Below are positions 1 to 8,071 of a DNA stretch of 23,929 nucleotides, piece by piece. The number at the start of each line of letters is the position of its first letter. Position 1 is the first letter of the stretch. The stretch comes from CAYPZL01 sp964415045 (GTDB lineage: Bacteria > Planctomycetota > Phycisphaerae > Sedimentisphaerales > Anaerobacaceae). Both the position numbers and the translations under genes were made by a program. A model generated the notes under the pieces. The model had not been told where the DNA came from. It did not search any database and saw only the letters and a list, made by a program, of their open reading frames with translations. Location of the stretch: the NCBI GenBank assembly GCA_964415045.1, contig CAYPZL010000078.1:1-23929 (forward strand). The letters run 5' to 3'.

Positions 1-7
1 CAGCGAC

Positions 8-53
8 TCCTGGTGGCCGCATGAAAACCAATACAAAAATCAGTCAACTTGAG
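8..53 (+). repeat. Left copy of the 46-bp terminal inverted repeat
   Basis: These 46 bases recur without a mismatch, as the reverse complement, at 23884-23929. The repeat contains an ATG (21-23 here) and the first 11 codons of an open frame (MKTNTKISQLE). Beyond it the two ends diverge at once. The right copy ends exactly at the last base of the window, which suggests an assembly that stopped at a multicopy sequence. Transposon ends are less likely, because what lies between includes ordinary core genes. Confidence 0.85.
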
Positions 54-89
54 AAGAGTAGGAAATCGTGGAGATTTGGAATCCGAGTG

Positions 90-332
90 ATGGCAAAGCG
101 ACGAGAAGCGGAAATAGAACGGATCAAGGCGGGTATGTCCTGTGCAAAGGCCTTCTCCTGCATGGGTTCGGGCTTTTCGCAGGCTGGGCGGGTCGAAGTT
201 CTCGCTTCCGGACAATTGCTGGAATGCCGGGAAGCCGATGTCGCTGCCTGCGGTTTCGCGCAGGCGTTCGGGGGTGGTTTCTACTGCAAGTGCCCCTTAC
301 GCACGTACCTTGCTCGCATGCTCCACATGTGA
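90..332 (+). CDS. Small cysteine-rich hypothetical protein
   Basis: This 80-residue protein is not a family I can name. Six cysteines are visible (residues 18, 24, 46, 54, 66 and 68). The C-terminal half has C46-x7-C54-x11-C66-x-C68 followed by PLRTYLAR, which resembles a small metal-binding or Fe-S fold. The residues around it (FGGGFYCKCPLRTYLA) look like constrained protein sequence rather than a chance frame. The frame stays open back to an ATG at 21 inside the terminal repeat, but those 23 extra residues come partly from repeat sequence, so I prefer the ATG at 90, which has a GGAGAT about 14 bases upstream. It converges on the radical SAM gene. It could still be a chance frame, since nothing outside the sequence confirms it. 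Confidence 0.4.
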   Translation: MAKRREAEIERIKAGMSCAKAFSCMGSGFSQAGRVEVLASGQLLECREADVAACGFAQAFGGGFYCKCPLRTYLARMLHM

Positions 333-352
333 GGCGCGAACGCCTGGCAGCG

Positions 353-377
353 GGCCGTCTGCGCCGGAAAGACGGCC
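353..377. terminator. Terminator-like hairpin between convergent genes
   Basis: A perfect 8-bp stem (GGCCGTCT at 353-360, AGACGGCC at 370-377) with a 9-base loop is followed by ATTTCT on the plus strand. It lies between the stop of the small plus-strand gene (332) and the stop of the minus-strand radical SAM gene (405), where a shared terminator is expected. The T-run is poor, so intrinsic termination is plausible but not assured. Confidence 0.5.
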
Positions 378-404
378 ATTTCTCCGTGCCGGAGTGGCTG
401 TTCT

Positions 405-1883
405 CTACACTCGTTCGCCGGTGAGGCTGCGGCGCATGTACCCGGTGATGCGGACGTTGAAGAATTCGTCCAACGGCAGTCGCTCGTGGACGGCGACCAG
501 GATCGGATAACTGCCGATCTGCCGCATGAAGGTGGTAGTTCCGTTGTGCACCTCGCTGCACAGGTTCTTGAGCACCGTTCCGAGGGGGAAGAGCTTGCGC
601 AGCATGGGGACGTCGATTTTCTCGCGGACCGTGTGGGTCCAGCGCGTGTAGTGCCGGCGGTTCTGCCGCAGGACTTTCTGGCCGACTTCTTCGTACAGTC
701 GCGTACCGGGGAAAGGGACGACCCGGCGGATGTTGATGCGCCGGACGAGCAGCCCTTCGTCCAGGATGCGCTGCAAGGCGGCCAGGTTCTTGTCCAGCGT
801 CTCGGGCGTCTCGCCGGCCAGGCCCAGTAAAATGTTGATGCCGGGCAGCAGGGCGTGACAGCCGTTGTCCCCGCGAATGCCGCCGATGCGGTTGATCGTG
901 CGGATCGCCTCGAACGTCATGTCGTACGTGGAGTTGAGGTTGTTGGCTTTGGCCACTTCCGGGTCGAAAGATTCGACGCCCATCGCGGCGGTGTTGCCAG
1001 GCGTGAGGTATTTAACGAACAGCTCGGTCCGTTGTTCGTTGACCATAGCGGGATTGGCGTTGTCCAAGTGCAGGACCTCGGGCTTGAGGGCCGCCAGCGC
1101 CGAGAGCATCGCCTCGATCTTCTGCGGGTCGCCCCCCTCGTAGCTGTAGATGCAGGACTGCTTGCCGAGCCGGAAGGCCCTGGCGCCGGCGTCCATCAGA
1201 GCCTTGACTTCCTCGACGACGTGGCCGGCGTCGCGCCACTGGACCTTGTGCTTGATCGGTTCGGTGCAGAAGGAGCAGCCCTCGCCGCGGGGGCAGCCCC
1301 GGCCGGTCTCGATCTCGACGATCCGCTTGTCCAGGCGTGGCATCTGCCGGATGAAGGACGCTCCCCGCAGCGCCCAGGGCTGGAGCTCGTCGTAGGACTC
1401 GAAGAGGAAGGGACGCAGTTCCTCGAAGTCTTCGGCCTGGGGCCGTTGCGGGCGGAAGCCGCCGCGATACTGGGTGCCGCCGGAGAGGACGGGGCCGGTC
1501 AGAATCCGGCGCACTTTGAACGGCGCCAGCAGCTTGTTGACCTCGTGCAGCGTTCCCGGCCGGGCGCTGAGATACTTGCCCGGCGTCTGCACGCCCACCA
1601 CGAGAATGAGCTGGTCCGTCTCGCCCAGGACGCGACGGCTTTGCTCGGCGCTGCGCGTGTGGTTGAGTACCTCAATGTGCGTCCTGCCGACCGGCGGATC
1701 GATCACCACCTGCGGGACGTGCTCGACGTATCGAATCAGACGCAGATCGTCAATCGTCAGGTAGGTCGGCTCCTCCTTGTACTGTCCCGCCACGTAACGG
1801 GGCCACACGCCCACGAAGGGCGGGACACCCAGCCCCGCCGGTTCGTCCGTATAGCAATCCAGAATGGCTCGTGTTCGTGCCAT
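405..1883 (-). CDS. Radical SAM protein, COG1031-like (archaeal-type)
   Basis: A 492-residue radical SAM enzyme. The N-terminus carries DCYTDEPAGLGVPPFVG, typical as I recall it of the COG1031 group (radical SAM protein with C-terminal helix-hairpin-helix), best known from archaea. The cluster motif is Cys197-x5-Cys203-x2-Cys206 (CPRGEGCSFC), longer than the canonical CX3CX2C. FRLGKQSCIYSY and VLHLDNANP follow, then VVPFPGTRLYEEVG, a helix-hairpin-helix-like part and a C-terminal beta-rich tail. The reaction is not known to me; only SAM cleavage by a 4Fe-4S cluster is inferred. I chose the ATG at 1883 because GAGGA lies 3 bases upstream and family members start just before this motif; an in-frame ATG at 1898 has no ribosome binding site. 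A good promoter lies at 2012-2040, so the mRNA leader contains a hairpin repeat. Confidence 0.85.
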   Translation of the reverse strand: MARTRAILDCYTDEPAGLGVPPFVGVWPRYVAGQYKEEPTYLTIDDLRLIRYVEHVPQVVIDPPVGRTHIEVLNHTRSAEQSRRVLGETDQLILVVGVQTPGKYLSARPGTLHEVNKLLAPFKVRRILTGPVLSGGTQYRGGFRPQRPQAEDFEELRPFLFESYDELQPWALRGASFIRQMPRLDKRIVEIETGRGCPRGEGCSFCTEPIKHKVQWRDAGHVVEEVKALMDAGARAFRLGKQSCIYSYEGGDPQKIEAMLSALAALKPEVLHLDNANPAMVNEQRTELFVKYLTPGNTAAMGVESFDPEVAKANNLNSTYDMTFEAIRTINRIGGIRGDNGCHALLPGINILLGLAGETPETLDKNLAALQRILDEGLLVRRINIRRVVPFPGTRLYEEVGQKVLRQNRRHYTRWTHTVREKIDVPMLRKLFPLGTVLKNLCSEVHNGTTTFMRQIGSYPILVAVHERLPLDEFFNVRITGYMRRSLTGERV

Positions 1884-1903
1884 GAATCCTCGGTCCATAA
1901 GAA

Positions 1904-2002
1904 CAAATCAAAATGCAAATAGCAAAAACCAAAATTTAGGAAGTCATCCCGGCGCGCCGGGATTCCGCATTTTTTTTGATTTTTTATCTTTGATCTTTCC
2001 TG
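1904..2002 (-). repeat. Dispersed hairpin repeat, copy 1
   Basis: An AT-rich element with a GC-rich palindromic core. The core on the plus strand is ATCCCGGCG/CGCCGGGAT (1946-1963, perfect 9+9), flanked by GGA/TCC that could extend the stem across a 4-base bulge (1939-1966). The left arm (AAATCAAAATGCAAATAGCA) is shared with copy 2, and the right arm holds ATCTTTGATCTTT. The core is inverted relative to copies 2 and 3. It sits in the divergent gap between the radical SAM gene and the hydrolase operon, inside the predicted leader of the radical SAM mRNA. Confidence 0.8.
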
Positions 2003-2011
2003 ACGCAGCGC

Positions 2012-2040
2012 ATTATACGCAGGAATCAGGACAAGTTCAA
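2012..2040 (-). promoter_or_regulatory. Sigma70-type promoter of the radical SAM gene
   Basis: Read on the minus strand: TTGAAC (2035-2040), 17-base spacer, TATAAT (2012-2017). This is close to the bacterial vegetative consensus. The predicted start near 2005 gives a leader of about 120 bases containing repeat copy 1. Confidence 0.6.
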
Positions 2041-2167
2041 AAGGTGCGTCTTCCTCGTTCATACGTTATAAAGGCCCGCCGGTCGTGAGTGAATCGACCT
2101 TGCGAGTTTCTGCGCCGCTCGCTAAGATGGCCTGCGATCGCAAGCACTGCTTCGTAAGGAGGTCATC

Positions 2168-5100
2168 ATGGCAACGAGAAACGACCGGCTCACCGGCCTT
2201 TTCCTATCCCTCGTTATCCTGGGCGTTTTGTGTGCGGGGGCGCCGGGCGCGCCGAAATGGGAGGCCGGCAAACAGATACGAATTGCGGTGCCTGACAATG
2301 CGGACCTGGCCGAGCGTCTGGCGGCCAAAGAAGTGCGGCGTTACCTGTACGTGCGGACGGGCCGGCTCGCCTCTCTCGTTGTCGGCGCCGGCGACCTGCC
2401 GGTGTCACCGGGAGCCTTGATCGTGGTGGGCGCCAAGAATCGCTCCGCCGTCCAATTCCTGGCGAGGCGTCACGCCGCATGGACTGGCGTCCTGGAGTCA
2501 CTTGAACCGCAGCAATATTTGCTCAAGACGACACAGCGTGACGGGCGCAAGGTTATTCTCATCGCCGGCGGCGACCCGATTGGAACGCTGTACGGGGCGT
2601 ACCGCTTCGCCGAGCGTTTGGGGGTTCGATTCTACCTGCACGGGGACGTGCTGCCCGCTCGTCGTGCGAGCATGGCACTGCCCGACGTGGACGAGCGGGG
2701 TGAGCCGTTGTTCGTCACGCGCGGCATTCAGCCCTTCCACGATTTCCCGGAGGGCCCGGACTGGTGGAATACGGACGACTACAAGGCCGTTATCGCGCAG
2801 CTCCCGAAGCTGCGCATGAATTTTCTCGGGCTGCACACCTACCCGCAGGGCGGAGTCGGTCCGGAGCCGACCGTCTGGATCGGGCTGAAAGACGACGTTG
2901 ATGCCGGCGGGACCGTTCGCTTTAGCTCGCCCTCGAGCTATCACAACACGCTGCGCGGGAACTGGGGATACGCCGCGAAGAATACGAGTGACTTCTCCTT
3001 CGGCGCGGCGCAGCTCTTCGAACGCGACGACTACGGCGGCGAGGTGATGTTCGGCGCCATGCCCCGGCCCGAGACGCCCGAGCAGAACAACGCGGTCTTC
3101 AACCGCACCGGCGCGATGCTCAACGAGGCCTTTACGTTCGCGCACCGCCTCGGCGTTCAGACCTGCGTCGGCACGGAGACGCCGCTGACCGTCCCCGACG
3201 TGGTCAAAGAACGCCTCAAGAGCCGGGGGAAGGATCCGTCCGATCCCGCGACGGTCCGGGAGGTCTACGAAGGGATGTTCCGGCGGATCGAACAAGCGTA
3301 TCCGGTGGATTACTACTGGTTCTGGACGCCGGAAGGGTGGACGTGGGGCAATCCGAAGGACGAGGAGGTTCAGGCGACGGTGGACGATCTGAAAGCGGCC
3401 ATCGCTGCGCTGAAGGACGCCGGTTCGCCGTTCACCCTGGCCACCTGCGGCTGGGTGCTGGGGCCGCCGAAGGATCGCGCTCTGTTCGACAATTTCCTGC
3501 CCAAAGACATGCCGATGAGCTGCATCAATCGCAACGTGGGATTCGCACCGGTCGAGGTCGGTTTCGCTCGCGTGGAGGGTCGTCCGCAGTGGGCGATTCC
3601 CTGGCTGGAGGACGACCCGGCGTTGATTATCCCGCAGCTCTGGGTCGGCCGGATGCGGCGGGACGCCGCCGATGCGCTGGCTTACGGCTGTACGGGCCTG
3701 CTCGGCATCCACTGGCGCACACGCGTTTTGGGGCCCAACGTCGCGGCCCTGGCGCGAGCGGCCTGGGAGCAGAAGCCCTGGAATCCGTACTTGGGCAAAG
3801 CGATTCCGCAGCCCGACCCGAAACGCAAGGAAGGGCGCGAGGGCGGCAGTGTCGCGACCTTCCCCAACAATGCGATTGCCGACACCGGGAAGGATCCGCT
3901 GTATCAAACGGTCACCTACAACGTCAAAGCATACCGGCTCAAGGCGTCCAACGGCGTCTATACGGTGCGTCTGCAATTCTGCGAACCCCATTACGACCAG
4001 GCGGGCAAACGCGTGTTCGGCGTGACGCTCCAGGGTCGAAAGGTCATCGAGGAGCTGGACATGTTCGCCGCGGTCGGCCGCAATCGCGCCCTGGATTACA
4101 CGTTTGAAGATGTGAGCGTGACCGACGGCATGCTGGAAATCGGATTCAATCCCATCGTCGAGTATCCTTGCATCGCGGCCTTCGTCGTGGAAGGGCCGGG
4201 CGGGTCTCGCAAGATCAACTGCGGGGGATCGGCGTACGAGGACTACGAAGGCGACCTGGCGCAAACGGACGTCGATGATCGGCCGCGCGATCTGCCGTCC
4301 GAGGATTTCTACCGCGACTGGGCGCGGACCCACTTCGGTCGGACGGCGGCTCGGCCCATCGCCAGGCTGTTCACCAAGCTCGACGGCGGCCCCGACGTGG
4401 GAGTGTCCACCCAGCAAAACACCCATCTGCCCCGGCCCTCGACCTGGGTGCACGGTCCCGGCGGCATCGTGCCGGACAAGAGACCGTGGCGTGAGGTGGA
4501 GAAGCAATACGCTTTCGTGGACGAACTGGCGGCGCTGCGCCCGAAGATCAAGCGGCCGGCCGCCCTCGAACGCTTCGACTACTGGCTCAACAGTTTCCGC
4601 TATCTCAAGGCGGTAGGGCAGGTGAACTGCACCTGGGCCCGTTTCAACGCCGCCATGGAGGAGGCGAAGAAGGAGCAGGCCCCGGCCCGGCGAAAGCAGC
4701 TTGCCCGGGACAAGGTGCTGCCCATCCGCAAAGAGCTTGTCGCGCAGGTCGCCGAGGTGCATCGACTGCTGCTGACGACGATCACGACCACGGGCGGGAT
4801 GGGGACGGTGGCCAACTGGCAACAGCACCTCTTGCCCGGGTTGCTGACCCGACCCGGCGCCGAACTGGCGAAGATGTTGGGCGACGAACTGCCCGCCGAG
4901 GCGGTGCCCTCGAATGTGTACCAGGGACCGACGCGACTGATCGTGCCGACCGTTCGCACCGTGTTGATGAAAGGCGAAGACCTGCGTTTGAAGGTGATCA
5001 TTCTGTCATCAGCCCGGCCCGATCGAGCGGTTCTTCAGTGGCGGCCGTTAGGCGAGCGAGGCTTCAGGAAGATCGACCTCAGGCACATTGCCCGCGGCGT

Positions 5101-5245
5101 CTATGCCGTCGAGATTCCCGCCGGGTCGATTGCGGGAGAAGACTTCGAGTACGCCGTCAAGGTATCCGTTGCAGGACAGTCACTGGTATTTCCGGCCGGC
5201 GGAGATTCGGCCCCGCAGACGGTCGTTGTCATCGACCGCCATTGA
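2168..5245 (+). CDS. Secreted alpha-glucuronidase-like glycoside hydrolase with malectin domain
   Basis: A 1025-residue exported protein. A Sec signal peptide covers about residues 1-28 (LFLSLVILGVLCAGAPG). Residues 35-180 resemble the N-terminal domain of GH67 alpha-glucuronidases and hexosaminidases (AAKEVRRYLYVRTG, then GTLYGAYRFAERLGVRFY). Residues 180-545 look like a TIM barrel (LRMNFLGLHTYP, YYWFWTPEGW). About residues 557-680 match a malectin-type carbohydrate-binding domain (YTVRLQFCEP, GKRVFGVTLQG, DGMLEIGFNP). A helical part follows, and residues 920-1025 form a beta-sandwich tail. Start: ATG at 2168 behind AAGGAGGT. The sulfatase begins 11 bases after its stop, so the two are co-transcribed and probably act on one sulfated polysaccharide. 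Substrate and catalytic residues cannot be fixed from sequence alone; a DUF4838-like annotation is the alternative. Confidence 0.75.
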   Translation: MATRNDRLTGLFLSLVILGVLCAGAPGAPKWEAGKQIRIAVPDNADLAERLAAKEVRRYLYVRTGRLASLVVGAGDLPVSPGALIVVGAKNRSAVQFLARRHAAWTGVLESLEPQQYLLKTTQRDGRKVILIAGGDPIGTLYGAYRFAERLGVRFYLHGDVLPARRASMALPDVDERGEPLFVTRGIQPFHDFPEGPDWWNTDDYKAVIAQLPKLRMNFLGLHTYPQGGVGPEPTVWIGLKDDVDAGGTVRFSSPSSYHNTLRGNWGYAAKNTSDFSFGAAQLFERDDYGGEVMFGAMPRPETPEQNNAVFNRTGAMLNEAFTFAHRLGVQTCVGTETPLTVPDVVKERLKSRGKDPSDPATVREVYEGMFRRIEQAYPVDYYWFWTPEGWTWGNPKDEEVQATVDDLKAAIAALKDAGSPFTLATCGWVLGPPKDRALFDNFLPKDMPMSCINRNVGFAPVEVGFARVEGRPQWAIPWLEDDPALIIPQLWVGRMRRDAADALAYGCTGLLGIHWRTRVLGPNVAALARAAWEQKPWNPYLGKAIPQPDPKRKEGREGGSVATFPNNAIADTGKDPLYQTVTYNVKAYRLKASNGVYTVRLQFCEPHYDQAGKRVFGVTLQGRKVIEELDMFAAVGRNRALDYTFEDVSVTDGMLEIGFNPIVEYPCIAAFVVEGPGGSRKINCGGSAYEDYEGDLAQTDVDDRPRDLPSEDFYRDWARTHFGRTAARPIARLFTKLDGGPDVGVSTQQNTHLPRPSTWVHGPGGIVPDKRPWREVEKQYAFVDELAALRPKIKRPAALERFDYWLNSFRYLKAVGQVNCTWARFNAAMEEAKKEQAPARRKQLARDKVLPIRKELVAQVAEVHRLLLTTITTTGGMGTVANWQQHLLPGLLTRPGAELAKMLGDELPAEAVPSNVYQGPTRLIVPTVRTVLMKGEDLRLKVIILSSARPDRAVLQWRPLGERGFRKIDLRHIARGVYAVEIPAGSIAGEDFEYAVKVSVAGQSLVFPAGGDSAPQTVVVIDRH

Positions 5246-5256
5246 GAGGAGATTCT

Positions 5257-6738
5257 ATGCAAAAGCACGAAATGACTCGACGCCGTTTTCTCAGGACGAT
5301 GACGTGCAGCGCCGCCGGCGCCGCCTTGCTGCAACCCGGTTTCCTGACGAGGCTCGCGGCGCAGGAGACGCCGAAGAAGAAGCCCAACATTGTGTTCATT
5401 CTGGTTGATGACCTAGGCTGGGTCGATACGAGCTGCTACGGAAGCGGCTTCTATGAGACGCCGCACATCGACGCGCTGGCCGCCGGGGGCATGCTCTTCA
5501 CGAACGCCTATGCGGCTTGCGCGGTCTGCTCGCCGACCCGGGCGGCCGTGATGACCGGTCGCTATCCCGCCCGGCTCGGCGTGACCGACTGGATTCGCTC
5601 GCGCTTCCAGGGCGGCGCCATCCCGGACGACAAACAGAATCCGACCGAATACGTGACCACGGGAGACCGGAAACTGCTGTGTCCCCCGAACGCACTGTGG
5701 ATGGAACTGGAGGAGGTCACGGTGGCCGAGGCCCTCAAGCCGGCCGGCTACGTGAGCTGTCACATAGGCAAGTGGCATCTGGGCGCCGACGATTGGTATC
5801 CGGACCAGCAGGGGTTCGACTACAACATCGGCGGCTGCGATTACGGTCAGCCGCCCAGCTACTTCGATCCCTACTACCGCAGCGGCCAGGGCGACATCCC
5901 CACGCTCGAGCCGCGCCAGGAAGGGGAATATCTCACCGACCGCGAGGCCGACGAGGCCGTCAATTTCATTCGGCAGCACAAGGACCAGCCCTTCTTCCTG
6001 TACATGGCGCATTACGCCGTGCATACGCCGATTCAGGCCAAATCCGATCTGACGGAGAAGTACCAGGCCAAGGAGCCGACGCACCAGAAGAACGCCAAGT
6101 ACGCCGCCATGATCGAGAGCGTGGACGATGCGGTGGGCAAGATTTGCGCCGCGCTCGACGAGCTGGACCTGGCCGACAACACGTTGGTGTTTTTCACGAG
6201 CGACAACGGAGGCCTGTCGTCGGTGACGGACAACCGGCCGCTGCGGGCGGGCAAGGGCTATCCGTACGAAGGCGGCATTCGGGAGCCCCTGATCGTTCGC
6301 TGGCCCGGCGTGGTCGCCCCGGGCACGGTCAGCGACGAGCCCGTCACAAGCGTGGATTACCTGCCCACGATCTGCGAGGCGGCCGAGGTTCCCCTTCCGG
6401 CCGACCGCGAGATCGACGGCGTCTCCCTCGTCGGCCACCTGCGCAGTGACGGCGCGGAACCGCTGAACCGCGAGGCCATCTTCTGGCATTTCCCGCACTA
6501 CCGGGGCAACATCGTTCCCTACAGCATCATTCGCGCCGGCGACTGGAAGTTGATCAAGCGATACGAGGGCACGACGTTCGAGCTGTTCAACCTCGCCGAC
6601 GATCTGTCGGAGCAGAACGACCGGGCCGGTGCGATGCCCGAGAAGGTGGCCGAACTGGATGCCATGCTGGGGCAATGGCTGGAGCACACGAACGCCAGGC
6701 TGCCCAGGCCTCCCGTCAGCAGCATAAAGCCGAGGTAG
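5257..6738 (+). CDS. Tat-exported type I sulfatase
   Basis: A 493-residue arylsulfatase-family enzyme that hydrolyses sulfate esters outside the cytoplasm. A twin-arginine signal is visible (MTRRRFLRTM, hydrophobic stretch, cleavage near LAAQ). The sulfatase signature C91-SPTR95 within AVCSPTRAAVMTGRYP carries the cysteine that becomes formylglycine. Metal ligands Asp51-Asp52 (ILVDDLGW) and FTSDNGG are present, as is HIGKWHLG. Length is normal for the family. The ATG at 5257 follows AGAGGAGA, which overlaps the end of the upstream hydrolase gene; the frame is open further upstream but that part is antisense or out-of-frame to the hydrolase. The activating formylglycine enzyme is not in this window. 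Substrate is probably a sulfated glycan used together with the upstream hydrolase; the exact sulfatase subfamily is unresolved. Confidence 0.93.
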   Translation: MQKHEMTRRRFLRTMTCSAAGAALLQPGFLTRLAAQETPKKKPNIVFILVDDLGWVDTSCYGSGFYETPHIDALAAGGMLFTNAYAACAVCSPTRAAVMTGRYPARLGVTDWIRSRFQGGAIPDDKQNPTEYVTTGDRKLLCPPNALWMELEEVTVAEALKPAGYVSCHIGKWHLGADDWYPDQQGFDYNIGGCDYGQPPSYFDPYYRSGQGDIPTLEPRQEGEYLTDREADEAVNFIRQHKDQPFFLYMAHYAVHTPIQAKSDLTEKYQAKEPTHQKNAKYAAMIESVDDAVGKICAALDELDLADNTLVFFTSDNGGLSSVTDNRPLRAGKGYPYEGGIREPLIVRWPGVVAPGTVSDEPVTSVDYLPTICEAAEVPLPADREIDGVSLVGHLRSDGAEPLNREAIFWHFPHYRGNIVPYSIIRAGDWKLIKRYEGTTFELFNLADDLSEQNDRAGAMPEKVAELDAMLGQWLEHTNARLPRPPVSSIKPR

Positions 6739-6740
6739 GG

Positions 6741-6756
6741 CACCCGCCGGCGGGTG
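6741..6756. terminator. GC-rich palindrome between convergent genes
   Basis: CACCCGCCGGCGGGTG is a perfect 16-base palindrome starting 3 bases after the sulfatase stop and ending 11 bases before the stop of the convergent MCE gene. GGG and CCC just outside could extend it. No T-run follows, so it is a structure that may slow RNA polymerase or protect the 3' end rather than a classical terminator. Confidence 0.45.
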
Positions 6757-6767
6757 TCACCCTGCGT

Positions 6768-7790
6768 TTAGAGGATGGCGCCGAGTCCTTCGGTGCGGGC
6801 CTTTTCGGTCAGTGTCTTCAGGTCCTTGAGCAGGACGTTGAGCTGGTTGGTGCTTTCGAGGAGATTCTCGTAGAGCCGGCCGTCGTTGAGAAGCCGGCCG
6901 GCGGTGCCTTCGCCTTCGTTGACCTTCACCAGCGCCCCGCGCAGTTGCTTGGCCGCTTTGCCTACTTCGTCGCTGGTGCTGACCATCGAGGCGACGAGTT
7001 TCTCGAGGTTTTCGTCGGCGCTCTCGAGTTTCTTCGTTCCGGTCGCGGCGAGCGTTTGAAATTCCTGCAACGTTGCTTGCGCATCGGCCAGGGTCACCTG
7101 GACGCTCTTCATGGTCTCGGTGGCGGTGTCCATCACTTCGGCCAGGCTGCCGGAGGCGTGGCTCAGATTGGCCAGCGTGATTTTGATGTTCCCCTGGTTG
7201 TTGGGATCGCCGATGATGGCATTGGAGTTGCCCAGGAACGCGCGGATGTCCTCGACCAGGTCGGTGAGCTTCTGCTGGCTTTCTTCGGGGAAGAACTCGC
7301 TGGTCATTCCGGTCGAGCCCTGCAACTCCATGCCCTGCGTCAGGAAGCAGGTTTCCGGGCGGTTCGGATCCAGCGGTGGGGCGGGCAGGCGGTTGGGATC
7401 GACCTGCAATTCGATGTAGCTGCTTCCCAGGCCGCGGGTCATCAATTTGACGTCAACGTTGGAGGGGATGTCCGTGTATTGCTTGTTGATGCTCAGGATA
7501 CATCTGGTCTGGTGGTATTTCTGGCCGGTATTGCGGTCCTCCAGGACTCGCGGCTGCATGACGAAGGTGACTCTGCCGATCTGATAGCCGCAGAAGCGCA
7601 CGGGCGTATCCTTCTGCACACCCTGGGCCTTGGGGAACCGGACAAACACCTGGAACGATCTCATACGGCTGACGGCGGTGGGGAGGTCGCCGAACTTGAA
7701 AATCATCCACCCTAACGCGGCCAGCCCGATGATCACGAAGATTCCGACGAAGACGTCGCGTCGTCTTTGGGCCGATTCGTAATCACTCAC
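6768..7790 (-). CDS. MCE-domain (MlaD-like) lipid-transport protein
   Basis: A 340-residue protein with one N-terminal membrane helix (about residues 13-32, VFVGIFVIIGLAALGWMIF) and an MCE/MlaD domain (about 42-135: GVQKDTPVRFCGYQIGRV, VKLMTRGLGSSYIEL). A long helical, coiled-coil-prone C-terminus follows (190-340, including GEGTAGRLLNDGRLYENLLE). MCE proteins form periplasmic rings that carry lipids between membranes, usually with MlaE permease and MlaF ATPase; neither partner is in this window. Start is GTG at 7790 with AAGGAA upstream. It overlaps the end of the MerR-type gene by 8 bases, so translation is probably coupled. Confidence 0.88.
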   Translation of the reverse strand: MSDYESAQRRRDVFVGIFVIIGLAALGWMIFKFGDLPTAVSRMRSFQVFVRFPKAQGVQKDTPVRFCGYQIGRVTFVMQPRVLEDRNTGQKYHQTRCILSINKQYTDIPSNVDVKLMTRGLGSSYIELQVDPNRLPAPPLDPNRPETCFLTQGMELQGSTGMTSEFFPEESQQKLTDLVEDIRAFLGNSNAIIGDPNNQGNIKITLANLSHASGSLAEVMDTATETMKSVQVTLADAQATLQEFQTLAATGTKKLESADENLEKLVASMVSTSDEVGKAAKQLRGALVKVNEGEGTAGRLLNDGRLYENLLESTNQLNVLLKDLKTLTEKARTEGLGAIL

Positions 7791-8046
7791 CGCTACTTCC
7801 TTTCAGATCCGTTCGTCCTTCCATGAACAACTCTCGGATGGCTCGCAGGGGATACCCGCTGCTATTGAGCCGTTTGATCAGCTGGATGCGCTCGATGGCT
7901 TTGGCGTCGAACAGGCGTCGGCCGGTTGGTGTCACCTGCGTCGGCTCCAAGAGTCCGATCATAATGTAGTATTGCAGAGACTGACGCGAAACACCAGCTT
8001 TTTTTGCCGCCGGTCCAATCGGGATCAGTTTTTCTTCCGGGCTCAC
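7783..8046 (-). CDS. Small MerR-family transcriptional regulator
   Basis: An 87-residue protein that is essentially one MerR winged helix-turn-helix: IGPAAKKAGVSRQSLQYYIMIGLLEPT, then GRRLFDAKAIERIQLIKRL and YPLRAIRELF. MerR proteins bind DNA as dimers at stretched promoters. The usual long dimerisation helix and effector domain are absent, so an inducer cannot be guessed. Start is GTG at 8046 with CAGGAG at good spacing; the longer open frame upstream runs into repeat copy 2. Its stop overlaps the start of the MCE gene, so it may control or simply be co-expressed with that gene. Confidence 0.82.
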   Translation of the reverse strand: MSPEEKLIPIGPAAKKAGVSRQSLQYYIMIGLLEPTQVTPTGRRLFDAKAIERIQLIKRLNSSGYPLRAIRELFMEGRTDLKGSSGE

Positions 8047-8071
8047 ATTGTGCTCCTGACAAAGCCACAAG

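Noticed and set aside
2059..2072. TTATAAA near 2066 as promoter of the hydrolase operon
   Set aside because: No -35 element at a suitable distance. The operon promoter remains unidentified.
2498..4828. A 776-codon open frame on the minus strand
   Set aside because: It is the complement of the hydrolase gene, Arg/Val/Gly-rich with no domain, as expected opposite a high-GC3 gene.
5413..6687. A 424-codon minus-strand frame opposite the sulfatase
   Set aside because: The plus strand encodes a clear sulfatase with all motifs. The minus frame has no family features or ribosome binding site.
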